NCBI GenBank assembly: GCA_000934385.1
Contig: KN880439.1
Location: 232,902-296,901, forward strand
Direction: 5' to 3'
DNA: 64,000 bases
Origin: Cylindrobasidium torrendii FP15055 ss-10
Lineage: Eukaryota; Basidiomycota; Agaricomycetes; Agaricales; Physalacriaceae
The translations under genes were made by a program, and so were the position numbers. Positions within the stretch are counted from its first letter, which is position 1. Every line of letters begins with the position of its first letter. Below are positions 46,795-58,000 of this stretch, piece after piece. A model generated the notes under the pieces. That model worked only from the letters and a program-made list of their open reading frames with translations, ran no database searches and was not told the DNA's origin.

Positions 46795-47870
46795 TCACTT
46801 ACCATCAGGCAGGTCGGGAGTGGGGAAGTCGACTTCCATATGCTCCGTCTGAATGCAAAGTGAGTCTTTGGCGAGCACGAATGCGAAGTAAAATGCGCAC
46901 ATAATGCCTGAAATGAACGGTCTTTCCAATGTTCGAAATCTCATCCACTTCCTCTTTGGAAAGCAGGTTATCAGGGAGACGAGAAATGTCCGCCAAAATC
47001 TTGATGCGCTCTGCATTACCAGATGCAGAGACTGCGACTGCGACTGTAGCGCGAGTCCACAGAAGGAGAACGACGGCCTCGTCGACCTTGACGGGGAGCT
47101 CCTGTGGTCTTGTATCAGATGAAGCATATACAGGCCCTATGAGCACTACGTACGGGATTCGACGCCGCAATTCTCTGCGCGATACGCGTGAGCACAGGCT
47201 TCAGCGGACCTCCAGGATGGCGCAGAATCGGGGTGAGTGGCCCGTACGACTCGATAATGATGTCGTGCTTCTTGCAAATTTCGAGCACAGGCGCCAGATG
47301 GGTGAGAACGAATGGATGATATTCGATCTGGTTGACTACAGGCGGGAAGCGCGCGCCTGCAAGGATTGCCTCCAGGTCCTGAGGCCGGAAGTTGCTAACG
47401 CCAATGTCCTTGAGCTCTCCCTTGGCCTTCAAGTCCTCGAGGATGGTCCACAGGGTCTTGAGGTCCTCTGGCTTCACAACCTGCGGTTGGTGGATGAGGA
47501 AGAGATCAGGAATGAAGCCAAGTTTCTTGATGGACTCGTCGATGGAGGCGCGAGCGTCATTCAGAGATTCGGAGCTGCCAGACACTATTGGGTAAACCAT
47601 CAAAGCCTCATTCGACATCAATGAGGGGATCATACATTTGCTAGTCACATAGATGTCCGCTTTGTCGATGCCAGAGTTCTTGACGACAATGCCAGTGTTT
47701 TCTTCGTTGCGATAGGCTTGGGCAGTATCGATGTGACGGATACCAGCTTCGAGAGCGATTTTGCCTGATTCAAGCGCGGTCTTTCGAGCATCGCCAGACC
47801 CATTTCCCCAGGCGAGCCAGGGAATCTGAGAGCCAGAGTTGAGTTTAAACGTCTGAATGTTGAATGTCAT
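46795..47870 (-). CDS. Aldo/keto reductase
   Basis: An NADPH-dependent (beta/alpha)8 oxidoreductase. From ATG 47870: MTFNIQTFKLNSGSQIPWLA with WGNGSG, then GIRHIDTAQAYRNEENTG (catalytic Asp and Tyr), KADIYVTSK (catalytic Lys), then after an intron SIDESIKKLGFIPDLFLIHQ (catalytic His), GELKDIGVSNFRPQDLEAIL, VNQIEYHPFVL, IIIESYGPLTPI. A later exon gives KVDEAVVLLLWTRATVAVAV with SGNAERIKILADI (the cofactor-phosphate region), and the end is HMEVDFPTPDLPDGK. The tetrad Asp-Tyr-Lys-His is complete. The TPI-rather-than-TPL loop and the short tail resemble fungal members that reduce aldehydes or keto-acids; the substrate cannot be told. About 300 residues. Confidence 0.88.
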
Positions 47871-48227
47871 GGTGGATGGGAGATAAGTTGTGAGGGCTCT
47901 GTTTTTGAAAGGCAAGTGAGTGCTCGGTTGTGGTCGGTTATGGTCGTAGAATTACTCATTCTTATATGGGTAATCCAATCCCTGACATCATTAGCACCAG
48001 ATGCTCGCACAAGCAATTAGTTAGTCATGCGCTAGGTGATTATTATTATTGGCTGTCCAACCGAGCGAGAACGAGTGACGGCCGAAGGTTTGGATTTCGG
48101 AAGTCCTGCCGATCAACAAGAGATATCGTAGATGTGAATCAGAGTGATCAAATCAGTTCAAAGCGTACCACGACAATCCATCCAACCTTCTTGTCACGTT
48201 CTCACTGCCCTCAACATTAATTCCAAT
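47871..48227. promoter_or_regulatory. Bidirectional promoter region (aldo/keto reductase / CNS1)
   Basis: About 360 bases between divergent starts. No TATA box or strong motif was recognised. Confidence 0.35.
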
Positions 48228-49448
48228 ATGGCGGCGTTACCCCCACAGCCGGAGAAGAACGTGGACAAGCTTCTTGCAGAGATGGACATGGTACCTCTGT
48301 TCATGAAAAATCTGCCTGCAGAAGGATCGGAGGACCCTACACTAGCTGCTTTGCAGAGTCTGGCGCATGACGGAACTCCGGACGGTAGGTGAGAAACCAT
48401 TGGCGATGCGTCTTAGGCCTGTAATTCAAGCGGCCCTCTAGAAATCGCCGAGAACTTCAAGAATCAAGGCAACGAGTACTTTAAAGGAAAAAGGTATCGA
48501 GAAGCTTTGGGATTTTATACGCAAGGATTGGACGCAGAGCCCTCAGAACCTAAGGTTCTTGAGGCTCTTCTCAACAATCGCGCAGCATGCAATCTCGAAC
48601 TTGGTGCGTTCGACCACCTCTCCTGCATAACCGCTGACGGACATACAGAGAACTACGGCAAAGTACTGAGAGACTGCGCGCGCGCAATCACTGCGAATCC
48701 CAGGTCTTCAAAGGCGTATTACCGCTGCGCGACGGCTCTACTGAAGCTCGACCGCATCGACGATGCGATAGATTGCTGCAAGCACTGTCTCGAGTTTGAC
48801 ACGGACAACCAGGGCGTACAGACTGTGCTCAACAAAGCCGAAGGAATAAAGGCGACAAAGGAGAGGAAGGAACGCGAGAAGGAAGAGAGGCTACGCAAAA
48901 AGAAGGAATCAGAGATGTTGCTTGCTGCTGCGTACAGGGTGCGTTCACAGGTGTGATCCGTAAGAAGTTGCTCACGTCAATGCCAGGATCGGAACATGCT
49001 TGTCATACCAAACCCAGAAGGCTCTCAAAATCCATATAGCCCGCACTTTGACTCTGAGATCCCCACCTCTCTCGTCATCCCCGTCTTCTTCCTGTACCCT
49101 CAATATGCAACGTCTGATGTGATAACGGAGTTCCTTGAAGACACGCCATTCTCTGCCCACCTAGAGACTATGTTCCCACCGCAAACTAGTGCGCCTGAAT
49201 GGGATAAAAAGGGAGAGTATGTGACTGGCAAGCTGGTCGTGTACGCTATGACCCGAAGGAAACGCTTGTTGAAGGTGGGGAAGAAGATGACACTGAGGGA
49301 CGTGTGTACAGCGGCGAAGGAGAAGCAGGGTGACCCGCGGGATGGCCTGGAGCTAAAGGACGGCTGCTTAACCTTTGTGGTTGTCCCAAAGGGCGAAGTC
49401 GAGGCGAAATGGGTCGAGGAGTTCAAGAAATCAAGAGATCAGAATTAG
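48228..49448 (+). CDS. CNS1: Hsp90/Hsp70 TPR co-chaperone Cns1 (TTC4)
   Basis: Cns1/TTC4 binds the EEVD tails of Hsp90 and Hsp70 and is essential in yeast, linked to eEF2 folding. Exon 1 is MAALPPQPEKNVDKLLAEMD with MVPLFMKNLPAEG, the usual start. The TPR region runs EIAENFKNQGNEYFKGKRYR with EALGFYTQGL, EALLNNRAACNLEL, then NYGKVLRDCARAITANPRSS with KAYYRCATALLKLDRIDDAI. A charged helix follows (KATKERKEREKEERLRKKK). The C-terminal wheel domain covers VIPVFFLYPQYATSDVITEF, FPPQTSAPEWD, YVTGKLVVYAMTRRKRLLKV and GCLTFVVVPKGEVEAKWVEE. About 355 residues, full length. Lys/Asn clamp residues sit in KNQGNEYF and NNRAAC. Confidence 0.92.
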
Positions 49449-49712
49449 TCAAAAACACTGTATGCAATGACATAGTTTTGATGTTGCAAAACATACATCC
49501 TCTCTGAAAGCGATCTGTATGCGAGCCACAGGCTCCAGCAGTCATGAGCGCGACCAAGATCACGTGATATACGGCCCGATAGTCCGACCTTATCCGGCCG
49601 GCAATAGGAGTGAGGTCACCGTTGTAATTATTCGGAAAAGATTTCGAAAATAGAATTTCCCGTTAGCCGCGCCCCTTCACCGTCGTCACCGTCGTCGCCC
49701 ATCGCTCGCCCG
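49449..49712. promoter_or_regulatory. RPS7 promoter with perfect E-box palindrome
   Basis: The palindrome ATCACGTGAT at 49559-49568 lies about 150 bases before the splice donor of the RPS7 leader intron. It matches the Cbf1-type RTCACRTG core on both strands. Confidence 0.45.
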
Positions 49713-49857
49713 GTGAGTCTCTCTGCTATTCTCTGCGCATATCGGATGTCCTGCATGCTGGGAAAGGAATTTGGGAAGGAAATACGGGCGGGAAGAGCTG
49801 GATGGCGTCGATGAATTATGGATGATCTGTGGACTGACCGCCAAATTTTTGCCTCAG
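49713..49857 (+). other. RPS7: Leader (5' UTR) intron of RPS7
   Basis: GTGAGT at 49713 and a pyrimidine-rich TTTTTGCCTCAG ending at 49857 frame a 145-base intron, with a branch-like CTGAC near 49834. It ends 10 bases before the RPS7 ATG. It is about three times longer than the coding introns here. Leader introns are common in fungal ribosomal protein genes. Confidence 0.6.
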
Positions 49858-49867
49858 GACCTTCAAG

Positions 49868-50559
49868 ATGTCCCTCCAGCACAAAATCCTCCGCACGGCC
49901 AATGCGCCCACCACCGCTCCCGATGAGATTGAGACCAGCGTCGCCCAGGCGCTCATTGACTTGGAGAACAACGTTCCTGAGCTGAAGGCTGAGCTCAGGC
50001 CCCTTCAGATCTCGGCGGCTCGCGAGGTTGATGTTCGCGGCGGAAAGAAGGCCATCGTAGTTTTCGTCCCCGTCCCCCAGTTGAAGGCGTTCCGCAAGGT
50101 GCAGCCCAGGTGCGTGAACACATCAACATCTTAAAATTCAGAGAGATCTAACAAAGCCCAGGCTGACCCGCGAGTTGGAGAAGAAGTTCTCTGACTGCCA
50201 TGTTGTGTTTGTTGCACAGCGCCGGATGCTCCGCAAGCCTACGCGCACATCGCGCGTCCAGCAGAAGCGCCCCCGTTCCCGCACCCTCACCAACGTCCAC
50301 GAGAAGATCCTCGAGGATCTCGTCTTCCCCTCCGAGATTGTTGGCAAGCGTACTCGTGTCGCTGTTGACGGCTCAAAACTTCTTAAAGTGTATGTGATAT
50401 ATGTGATCTTATACTAAGGTGTACTTATCATGATGTAGGTTCCTCGACTCCAAGGACACTAACGCTCTCGAGTACAAGCTGGACTCGTTCTCGTCCGTCT
50501 ACCGCCGCTTGACTGGCAAGGATGTGACTTTCGAGTTCCCGGTGGTTGCGCAGGAGTAA
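49868..50559 (+). CDS. RPS7: 40S ribosomal protein S7 (eS7)
   Basis: This small-subunit protein is read as [60 protein letters not shown] and [18 protein letters not shown]. After an intron come [40 protein letters not shown] and [20 protein letters not shown] with [16 protein letters not shown]. After a second intron come [20 protein letters not shown] and [19 protein letters not shown]. The whole family length (about 194 residues) is covered. Introns follow QPR and LLKV. A longer leader intron lies before the ATG. Confidence 0.96.
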
Positions 50560-50965
50560 GCGGTACTTGTACTATGCCGACTATGACATGCTCTTCTTAT
50601 TATGCCGAAAATGCTATGCGACTCCCTCCGGGTAACGGAATGTAGCTTCGTGTGGGTGTGCTGGCGGCGCTTGGGCTTGGAATGTTGAAGTGTCGGGACA
50701 TGTACGATGATTGCCTCTTTTGTGCGGATCTTGCGAATGTTTGTGATTATGTGATCCACAACAGTGGACAACAGTACACACTAACATAGCTATTGTGATA
50801 GTGAATGCTAAGTCTCTAGGAGATTCGCAGCATCATATCGCACTACTCTTAGCGTGTGACGGACGCGATTATCTGGCGATAACGGTCGGCTGCTAAGAAT
50901 TTCGTCTTGTACAGATTTGATACTGCAAACTGCAATGGATTGAGCAATTGGTCGACCTGTCTGGA
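50560..50965. other. Intergenic region downstream of RPS7
   Basis: Apart from the RPS7 3' UTR nothing was recognised. The minus-strand open frame at 50499-50771 overlaps the RPS7 end and looks like chance. Confidence 0.4.
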
Positions 50966-51240
50966 CTAGAGCTCAGAAGACCGGGGGGAAGAATTCCCTT
51001 CATGTTCTTTGCGGATATTAAGCATGAGCGCCTTCTGCCTTTCGACGAGCTTGGAGGTCGTTGTGTACACTGATTCATTGGCACATATGGCTCCATCTGA
51101 TCATCAGACTTGTCATGCACACGAATGCTGGCTGGCTGGGAACGGTATGAGCAAGCTGGCGGCGCCGGTACAGCAGCGGTGAGCGCAGCGACGAGGCTCA
51201 TCGTCGCGTGAGCCCAGGGTTGGACGATGGAGACTAGCAT
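50966..51240 (-). CDS. Possible small protein gene of unknown function
   Basis: Reading leftward, one frame ends in a convincing stretch, GAICANESVYTTTSKLVERQ followed by KALMLNIRKEHEGNSSPRSS and EL-stop at 50966. It is closed upstream by a stop just before an acceptor-like GATGATCAG near 51096, so an intron there is likely. The preceding frame from ATG 51240 gives MLVSIVQPWAHATMSLVAAL with TAAVPAPPACSYRS, hydrophobic and Ala-rich. I could not find a splice of normal length that joins the two, so the gene model is incomplete and the start is a guess. No family is recognised. Confidence 0.3.
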
Positions 51241-51758
51241 AGCCAGCGGTGCATTGGCCGAGGTATCTTGAAGTGGAAAACTGCCGCCGTGCTGCTTTGT
51301 TCTCCGCGGGCCACATAACATATCACATAAGAGTGAAGATCCGTTTCTGGGCTGTTTTCCCCAACTGGCGCGTCAAAGCAGGCTCGGCGGCCTAAGCATT
51401 CCCGCTGACGACGGTGACTGGACATTGAGCAAGTGTGAGCAACCTGAGAGTTGCCTGAGAGTAGAACAATTGGCTGTGAGGCCGTGACTCCATTGCTGTG
51501 GGCGCCTCGGACTATAAGAAGCGGTCCATCGGATGATCCGCATATTGCGAAAAGAGATTCGAGAAGCACGACCGTGGTGGGAGCTTGGAGGCACGTGCTC
51601 CGACTGGAAGTCTGCCCCTGAGATCTTTCTTGACCTCTTGCGTTCATCAAGACTCGCGTCGCTCTTTCTTTGTTACCGTCCTGCCCTAGCGGCCTCTGGC
51701 CCATTTCTACCCTCACTAGTCATTCCTTTTATCCTTCGGCCCGTCCTTCTCTATCACC
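51241..51758. other. Upstream region of the Rab gene
   Basis: About 520 bases. A 160-codon minus-strand open frame spans much of it but has no domain or splice logic. I see no supported gene. Confidence 0.35.
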
Positions 51759-53131
51759 ATGGACTCTCCATACCCGACCTACTTGAGGTCAAGATACGAC
51801 CAGGCCGACTCGATGGGAATTGACAGCAAGATTGTGATTATGGGCAATTCTGGTGCGCTTAGCAGTGCAGCCGTATACTCGCGACTCATTCTCTCGCCCT
51901 ACTCATAGGTGTTGGAAAGACCAGTCTACTCCAACGGTACACACAAAATAAGTTCGATCCCAAGAACACCACGTCGACGAGCGGGGCGTTCTTCGTGACC
52001 AAAAAGGTGTTCGTCAACAACATCAAAGTTCGCCTCCAGTTGTGGGATACTGCGGGACAGGAGCGGTTTCGAAGCATGGTGCGTTGCCGTCTACGGTTGT
52101 TGTTGGTCGAGCTTAACGATGCCCTTCCAGGCGCCGATGTATTACAGAGGTACTGCCCCATCTCCCTCCATTGTCGGCCGTCATCTCATTCTAGTCTAGG
52201 TGCCAACGCCGCTCTTCTATTATACGATATCACCAATGCCTCAACATTCAACGATGTTCGAGGTTGGCTAGAAGGTTCGTCTCGCCACGCAGGCCGCTAC
52301 TATCGCTAATCATGCCCTAGAGTTGAAGAAGAACTGCTCACCAGACCTCATCATCTATATTGTAGGATCCAAGGTGGACCTACAACCTTACCGGCAGGTC
52401 ACCGCAGACTTCGCGCGGTTATCACTACACAATTGGTTCCCGCCCCCACAACCGCCGGCACCTCCGCCGCCCCCTCCACAGCCATCTACGCTTTCATACA
52501 TTCGGCCACGCTTCACCTCTTTCCCCGGACTCCGTTCGTCGCCGCCCTCGTCGTCCTCGTCGAGTAGCAACAGCGGCCCATCAACCACCGAAGCGCCTTC
52601 GTACATTGATCTTCCGTCGGATCGTGCGACCCTGAGTCGTAGCAAGACCTCTGCCGGTGCACCGCCTACTGTACGGCCTCGAGCAAGCACGTTGACGCGG
52701 GCGACAACTGTCACGGCAGTCCCCCAATCGCGGTTTGGCTCACACTTTGGGTTGGCAGCCGGCCGTTACGACAGCCACAGCGACTCGTGTAGCGAAAGTA
52801 TCGAGGAGGAGGAGGAAGCGGGCGCAGAAACTGAGTGGGGGCTTCAAAAGGGCATGGAGCTCTTCGAGATATCCGCCAAAGACGATACAGGTATTGTTAT
52901 TCAGACAAAGTATTGATTTCTGCTGACCCCATTTGCTCAGGCATTGCTTCGTTATTTGACCATCTCTTGACCGCCATCATTCACAAGAAAGACCAGATCG
53001 AGGAGGAAAATCTAGCGCGAAAGCGAGATAGTGTTTTCCTTGCTCCAGTACCTGCGTGGGCTGGACAGGCAGACGAAGAAGAGGCGCGCGAGCAGGCTGC
53101 TCGCAACTCCAAGGGATGGAGCTGTTGTTGA
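51759..53131 (+). CDS. Rab-family small GTPase with large internal insert
   Basis: A vesicle-traffic GTPase of the Rab5/21/22-like group. Residues 1-20 are a short extension, then SKIVIMGNSGVGKTSLLQRY (G1, split by an intron), NTTSTSGAFFVTKKV (switch I), LQLWDTAGQERFRSM (G3), PMYYRGANAALLLYDIT, IIYIVGSKVDL (G4, near 135-140) and ELFEISAKDDTGI (G5, near 300). The C-terminus GWSCC has two Cys for geranylgeranylation. Two features are odd. About 130 extra residues sit between G4 and G5, starting with a proline run (PPPQPPAPPPPPPQP) and then Ser/Thr-rich and acidic parts. G4 reads SKVD where most Rabs have NKxD. The insert is exonic and open in the same frame, so it is not a missed intron: it contains no stop and continues straight to the G5 exon. 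About 375 residues. Confidence 0.85.
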
Positions 53132-53697
53132 TTTCTGTCCTATTGCGCCGGACGTTTGATCCTCTGAATCCATACGCTCGTTTGTTGTTCTGTTCGTGAT
53201 GACCTTACGCGTATCTATCCATTCCATACCATCATCTTTTCTTCCTCTATTTCATATCTTATCATTGTAACATCTACCATACTTCTACCCATAACACTGT
53301 CCATAAACCTCTCCGGTCGTCTGGCGCTTCGGCATTCATTCTTTTCTTTCTCTTTCTTGCCTCTCTCCACCCTTCCTCATGCTAGCCATGCTCTGTTATC
53401 ACATCATTTCCGCGTCGTATCTCTCAGTTATTCCTACTTTATGTTTGGATAGCATGTCAATCTGTACGGTGGATTGACCTCATCTGACCGGGCCTCGTCT
53501 GCCTCCCAAACCACCGCACGCCGCGAGCGTATTTGCGGTTGGACAGGTTGCACGGCCAAATGACCGACAGTGTCGATGAGAGGCCAGAACTCACGATTGT
53601 CATCCCGCGATAGAGTATTCAGTGGATCACCTGAGGTCACCCTAAACAACATATTTGCATTTCTACTCTTAACCACCACCACCGACGCCCGGCCGCA
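53132..53697. other. Rab 3' region and AMMECR1 promoter
   Basis: The first 330 bases are strongly pyrimidine-rich (many CTT/TTC runs), as in long fungal 3' UTRs or poly-pyrimidine promoter tracts. No gene was recognised. Confidence 0.4.
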
Positions 53698-54544
53698 ATG
53701 TCTCTCATTCCTGACAATCCTGATGCAGAGGATATTGCAGTCGACGGCGGCGAGGTATGCACTCCCGCACACTGTTTCCATTGCTTTGATGCGCTGTACT
53801 GTGCACTGGTCCCATCTGCAAAGCCGATCGCGGCTGAGTTCCCTGATGACAAGTAGTATGCCCATTTCCATTGTCCACCTAGAAATGGAATTTGACAGAG
53901 TGGCGGCATAGCCCACTGTTCGTTACTTGGAATACACTCCGCCCAGGTCATCGCCATCCGCGCCTACGTGGGTGCATTGGCAACTTTGAGCCACTCGCGA
54001 TCCAGGATGGTCTAGCGGAGTATGCGTTGGTCAGTGCCTTCAAGGACCATAGGTTTCGGAAGATTGAGAGATCCGAGCTGGCTACGCTCGAGTGTGCGTG
54101 AGTCGCTGGGATACTCAGCTCTTATGTGGCGTTGACAAGAAGGACAGGGTGTCGCTTTTGACGGACTTTGAAGACGCGAAGACGTATTTGGATTGGACTA
54201 TTGGCGTACATGGGATCTATATCTCATTCCCGCACCCATCGTTGCTCAGTAAGGCCGATGCGTCTGGAACACCATCCCCGATGTCGTCGTCGTCATTCTT
54301 GCCGAGGATAACATCGAGGCAGAAGTTCACGGCGACGTATCTGCCAGAGGTGATTCCGGACCAGGGATGGGATAAGATAGAGGCAGTGGATAGTGCAGTG
54401 GAGAAGGCGGGGTGGAATGGGCCGGTCACGGAGGAACTGAGGAGGAGCATCAAACTGAGGAGGTATCAAAGCAGGAAGTGCAAGGTGACGTGGGATGAGT
54501 ACGTGAATTGGCGCAAGGAACATGGGGAAGACGTCGTCATTTAG
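53698..54544 (+). CDS. AMMECR1-domain protein
   Basis: It starts MSLIPDNPDAEDIAVDGGEV with HCFHCFDALYCALVPSAKPI and EFPDDKY, then over an intron PLFVTWNTLRP, the signature RLRGCIGNFEPLAIQDGLAE and YALVSAFKDHRFRKIERSEL. A second intron leads to VSLLTDFEDAKTYLDWTIGV with HGIYISFPHP, TYLPEVIPDQGWDKIEAVDS and AVEKAGWNGPVTEELRRSIK. The LRGCIG motif is the hallmark of this widely conserved family. The molecular activity is not firmly known; the fold suggests a nucleotide- or RNA-related enzyme. A Ser-rich loop (GTPSPMSSSSF) interrupts the domain. About 245 residues, three exons. Confidence 0.9.
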
Positions 54545-55048
54545 ATGGATATTACACACAACAACCTCCTGGGGTTGACATATACTAGTTGAGGACTAGC
54601 ACAATAATAAGATCGGGCGCTTCCCAAATACTCGCCGGTGAGGGATCTAGCATAATTTAGTGCCATGTAACAGAGCAAAACAGTTGAATATTTACGTGAT
54701 GAATTTGGCCTTATCGCTCAAGCTCAAGGGTCGTCGTCGTGGGTGTTTTAAGATTGAACGACTCAGGTGGCCTTGACAATGAGTAAGAGCTAGGACCATA
54801 TTCCAACTCCTGCACTTAGAAAAGTAACAAGTCCTTTGGTTTTTACGTGCTAGTTCTCGCATGTCGCAATTGGAAGCTCAAGCCTTGGAATTTGCATTCT
54901 TGGTTAATCTCGATCATCAAAGACGCGATCGACGTCGCGTGACGTAGAATCACGTGCCGTACGGAAACGCGTCAGTGACAGTCACGGCAGTAACGTGTAT
55001 ACGGTTTCTCTTGGACCTCTATAATCTCTGCAGCATACATAGACGAAA
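54545..55048. promoter_or_regulatory. MRC1 promoter region with G1/S-type motifs
   Basis: AAACGCGTCA at 54965-54974 contains a perfect MluI cell-cycle box (ACGCGT at 54967-54972). It lies 77 bases before the ATG. ACGCGA (54923-54928), TCGCGTGA (about 54935-54942) and ATCACGTG (54949-54956) are close by. The first 350 bases are the AMMECR1 3' side, with no gene. Confidence 0.45.
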
Positions 55049-58000
55049 ATGCCTGTACAAGAGAGCTCTTCGATTACATTTGACCACACGACGACACCGC
55101 CGCCGCAGGACGCTGGCTCAAAACGACGAAGGACTTATGGACGTGCAAAGCCTGCCACCGAAACAAAGCTGATGGAGACACCAGCCGGCCCATCTACATC
55201 AAGGCTGACCAAATCGCTATCTGGTGAAGACATTGTGCTGGAGACTCCGCAGGTACCAAGGGAAGACAGCTCGCCCGTGCTGGGAGGAATACCTAGATGG
55301 AATAAACGACTAGACATAAGCGCTGAACTAGCCGCCATCGATGCCGATTTTGACAAAGACGACGCTCCCGCTGAAGCTGCTCCTCGGGAAGATGCCGCGC
55401 TCCAGCCCAGTTCGCCCTCGCCTGCCCCCATCCCACGCTTTTCACCACCGTCACCGGACTCCTCACCTGCAAAAGGACCGCCCACGTCTGGGTCAGATGG
55501 CCATGAGAGCCCAGGATCGCCGATTCTTCGTGCACGCAAAAGAGCACCCAGGCGAGTTAGAGAAGAGTCTCCAACCCCAGCAGAGCCAACCCGGGCTCGA
55601 CGAAGTTTGAAAGGCAAAGGCAGTATCAAGGTGCGCTTCACGCATGGCTACTCGAACACAATCTCACGGAGCATTAGCCTCTTCCCAAGAAAGAACTGCG
55701 TCTGATGGAGGAAGAACAAACGCGCATGACTATAGCCAAGGATACAACTGTCCCACGCAAGCAGACGCGGTTGTTCACACCAGCCAACCTTTTGAAAGCA
55801 CTCCAGCAGTATGTTGTTTTTCTGATCTCTGCGCATATGCTTATTTGTGTAGGAAGAAACCTGTCGCTGAACTTGACTCTGACCCCATACGCAATGATAG
55901 CTCGCCGAGCGTTGCGGCCCCCACGCCCTTTGCAGGTCCTTCAGGGCCTCGGTCCACGTTCCCAGAATCGCCCTCTGCGTCCCGTTTGGAAGATTTTAAG
56001 CCGTTGATCTCAGACCACGACGATGAGGACGAAGACTTGCCTGACAGCGGACAACTTCACCAACAAAACAAGGACAAACGGCAACTCGAGGAAAGGAAGA
56101 AGCTGCTGCAGGCGCGCAAGGCAGCGGCAGTAGCAGCCCGTCAACAGCAACATATGTCCGACGATGATGACAGCGAGATTGAAGTCGTAGCAGACTCTCG
56201 AAGTGGTCCACCAGCTGCATACGACGAGGATGAGCCTGTGGCCCCGAAACGCAAACTAACTCAGCATGCGCAATACAAGTTGCAAAACGAGACTTTATTG
56301 CAAAAGCATGAGCGTCAGGTGAAAGAGCATCTGCGTCAGAAGCAAGAGGCATGGCGCAGCATGGGCGGCTCATTGCGGGAGGAACAGGCAACCAAACCGA
56401 ATGTGCTCGACTTTGTGAAAACGGCGCTCGAGAAGCATGAAAAGAACGCTGACAACGAGGATCCATCTGTCGACGAGGAGGATGAGGATGTTGATTATAT
56501 CGACTACGAGGAGATGGAAATGGGGGATCAAACACTCGTCGACCAGGACGTTGACTCGGGGGTTGAGGAGGACGAGAGTGAGGATGAGAACGACGAGAAT
56601 GAAAACCAGGAGGGCGGGGAAGCAGACGAGGATAATGAAGACGAGAATGTGGCTCCAAAGCGTACGACGACACGACGACGGCGTATTGTGGATGACGATG
56701 AAGACGAGGGCGAGGGCGACAAGGAGAATGACGAGAATCAGGAGAATGGGGACTTCTCCCCTCGGCCTCTCTTCAACCAGCCAGCGTCTTTGTCGTTTTC
56801 GGCGAGTCGTACACCGTTGGCTGAACTGGAAACCCCAGCAAAGACCAAATCGGCTTCCTTCATGGAGAGACTTCAGCTCAGTGGCTCGAGACGGTCTCCA
56901 TCTCCTGGTGGTAGTCCTGCGCCTTTCAATTTCGGCGGGCCGCTGGAGTTCTCACAGTCGGGCTCACAAGCAACATTGGCTGGTTCTCCGGGTCTAGCGC
57001 CAGGGTTTGGTGACCTCTTCGCGGATGGGACTCAGGCGTCACCCAAGAAACCAGGCTTGAATAAGGCCGATACTTTCGATAGATTGTTTGGGGTATGCTT
57101 AAGCTGTGCTTGTTTTTCTGTGGTCTCACACTTTTCAGGCTCGGAAGGATGTAACGGTCCTTGGGCTGACTCAAGATGCAGAGGGCTTAGAGCCTGCCTT
57201 TGAGGCTGAACCCAGTTTGAAGCGCAAGGCTGATAAGATATTCGAGGAGGAGCAAGAATACTTGGCTAGGCAGGGCATGATGGATGCGCCTGAAGAGAAG
57301 GGGAAGCGCCCGTTGTACATCAACGACAATGGGTATGTTTTGTGTGCTTTGTCTACGCTCGTCTGACTGAGTCCACTCTCTAGTTTCCTAACTCAGACTC
57401 GTCCTGAGAACAGCCCGGCGCTGTATACGTTGACGCCCAGTCAGCGAGCTCATCCGTTTACGCCCTCGGGAACACAGAGAAATTCTGAGCGGACACCGCT
57501 TGGCTTGTTGTCATCTCGGCGTTCGCCCGATTCAGCTTCGGACAGTGGCTCACCTTCGTGGGGGAGACTTCGTCGACGGGGATCTACCTCGATAGACAGT
57601 CCTTCGCCTTCGAAGAAAAGGAGAACGGTGGTACCGCCGGTTAAGCCGATGATACGCAAGTCAGACTTCATTGAGGGCGAGGCTGAAGAGGAGGATGACG
57701 AAGACGATATTGGGTTTGGTGCACGCTCGGGTGCAGCGGCTGGTGACGATGAGGAAGAAGAAGGTGGTGACTTGGACCGTGAACTTGAGGTCATGATGGA
57801 CCGGCGCAACATGACTGAAGAGGAGGCTGCTGAGGCACTGGTCAGGGAGAAGTTCAAGTATGTGCCTGTAAATTCTTGTGTGTGTAGGTCGGTGACTAAC
57901 TGGCTATTAGGGAAGACGAGAGGGAAGATGATGCCAAGATACAAAGAGAAGTACAAGCTATCATTGAGGGTAGGCGACGTAACGGAAGGAGAAGGCGTCC

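Noticed and set aside
51234..51716. 160-codon minus-strand frame upstream of the Rab gene
   Set aside because: Random-looking composition without a recognisable motif; it overlaps the likely Rab promoter.
54967..54972. Treating every ACGCGT as a cell-cycle box
   Set aside because: The hexamer also occurs near 29795 in coding sequence, and near 42889 and 44889 in gene ends; only the copies close to a fitting start codon were kept.
55996..56673. 225-codon minus-strand frame
   Set aside because: It is the antisense shadow of the Asp/Glu-rich part of MRC1, rich in Ser/Arg/Pro/His only for that reason.
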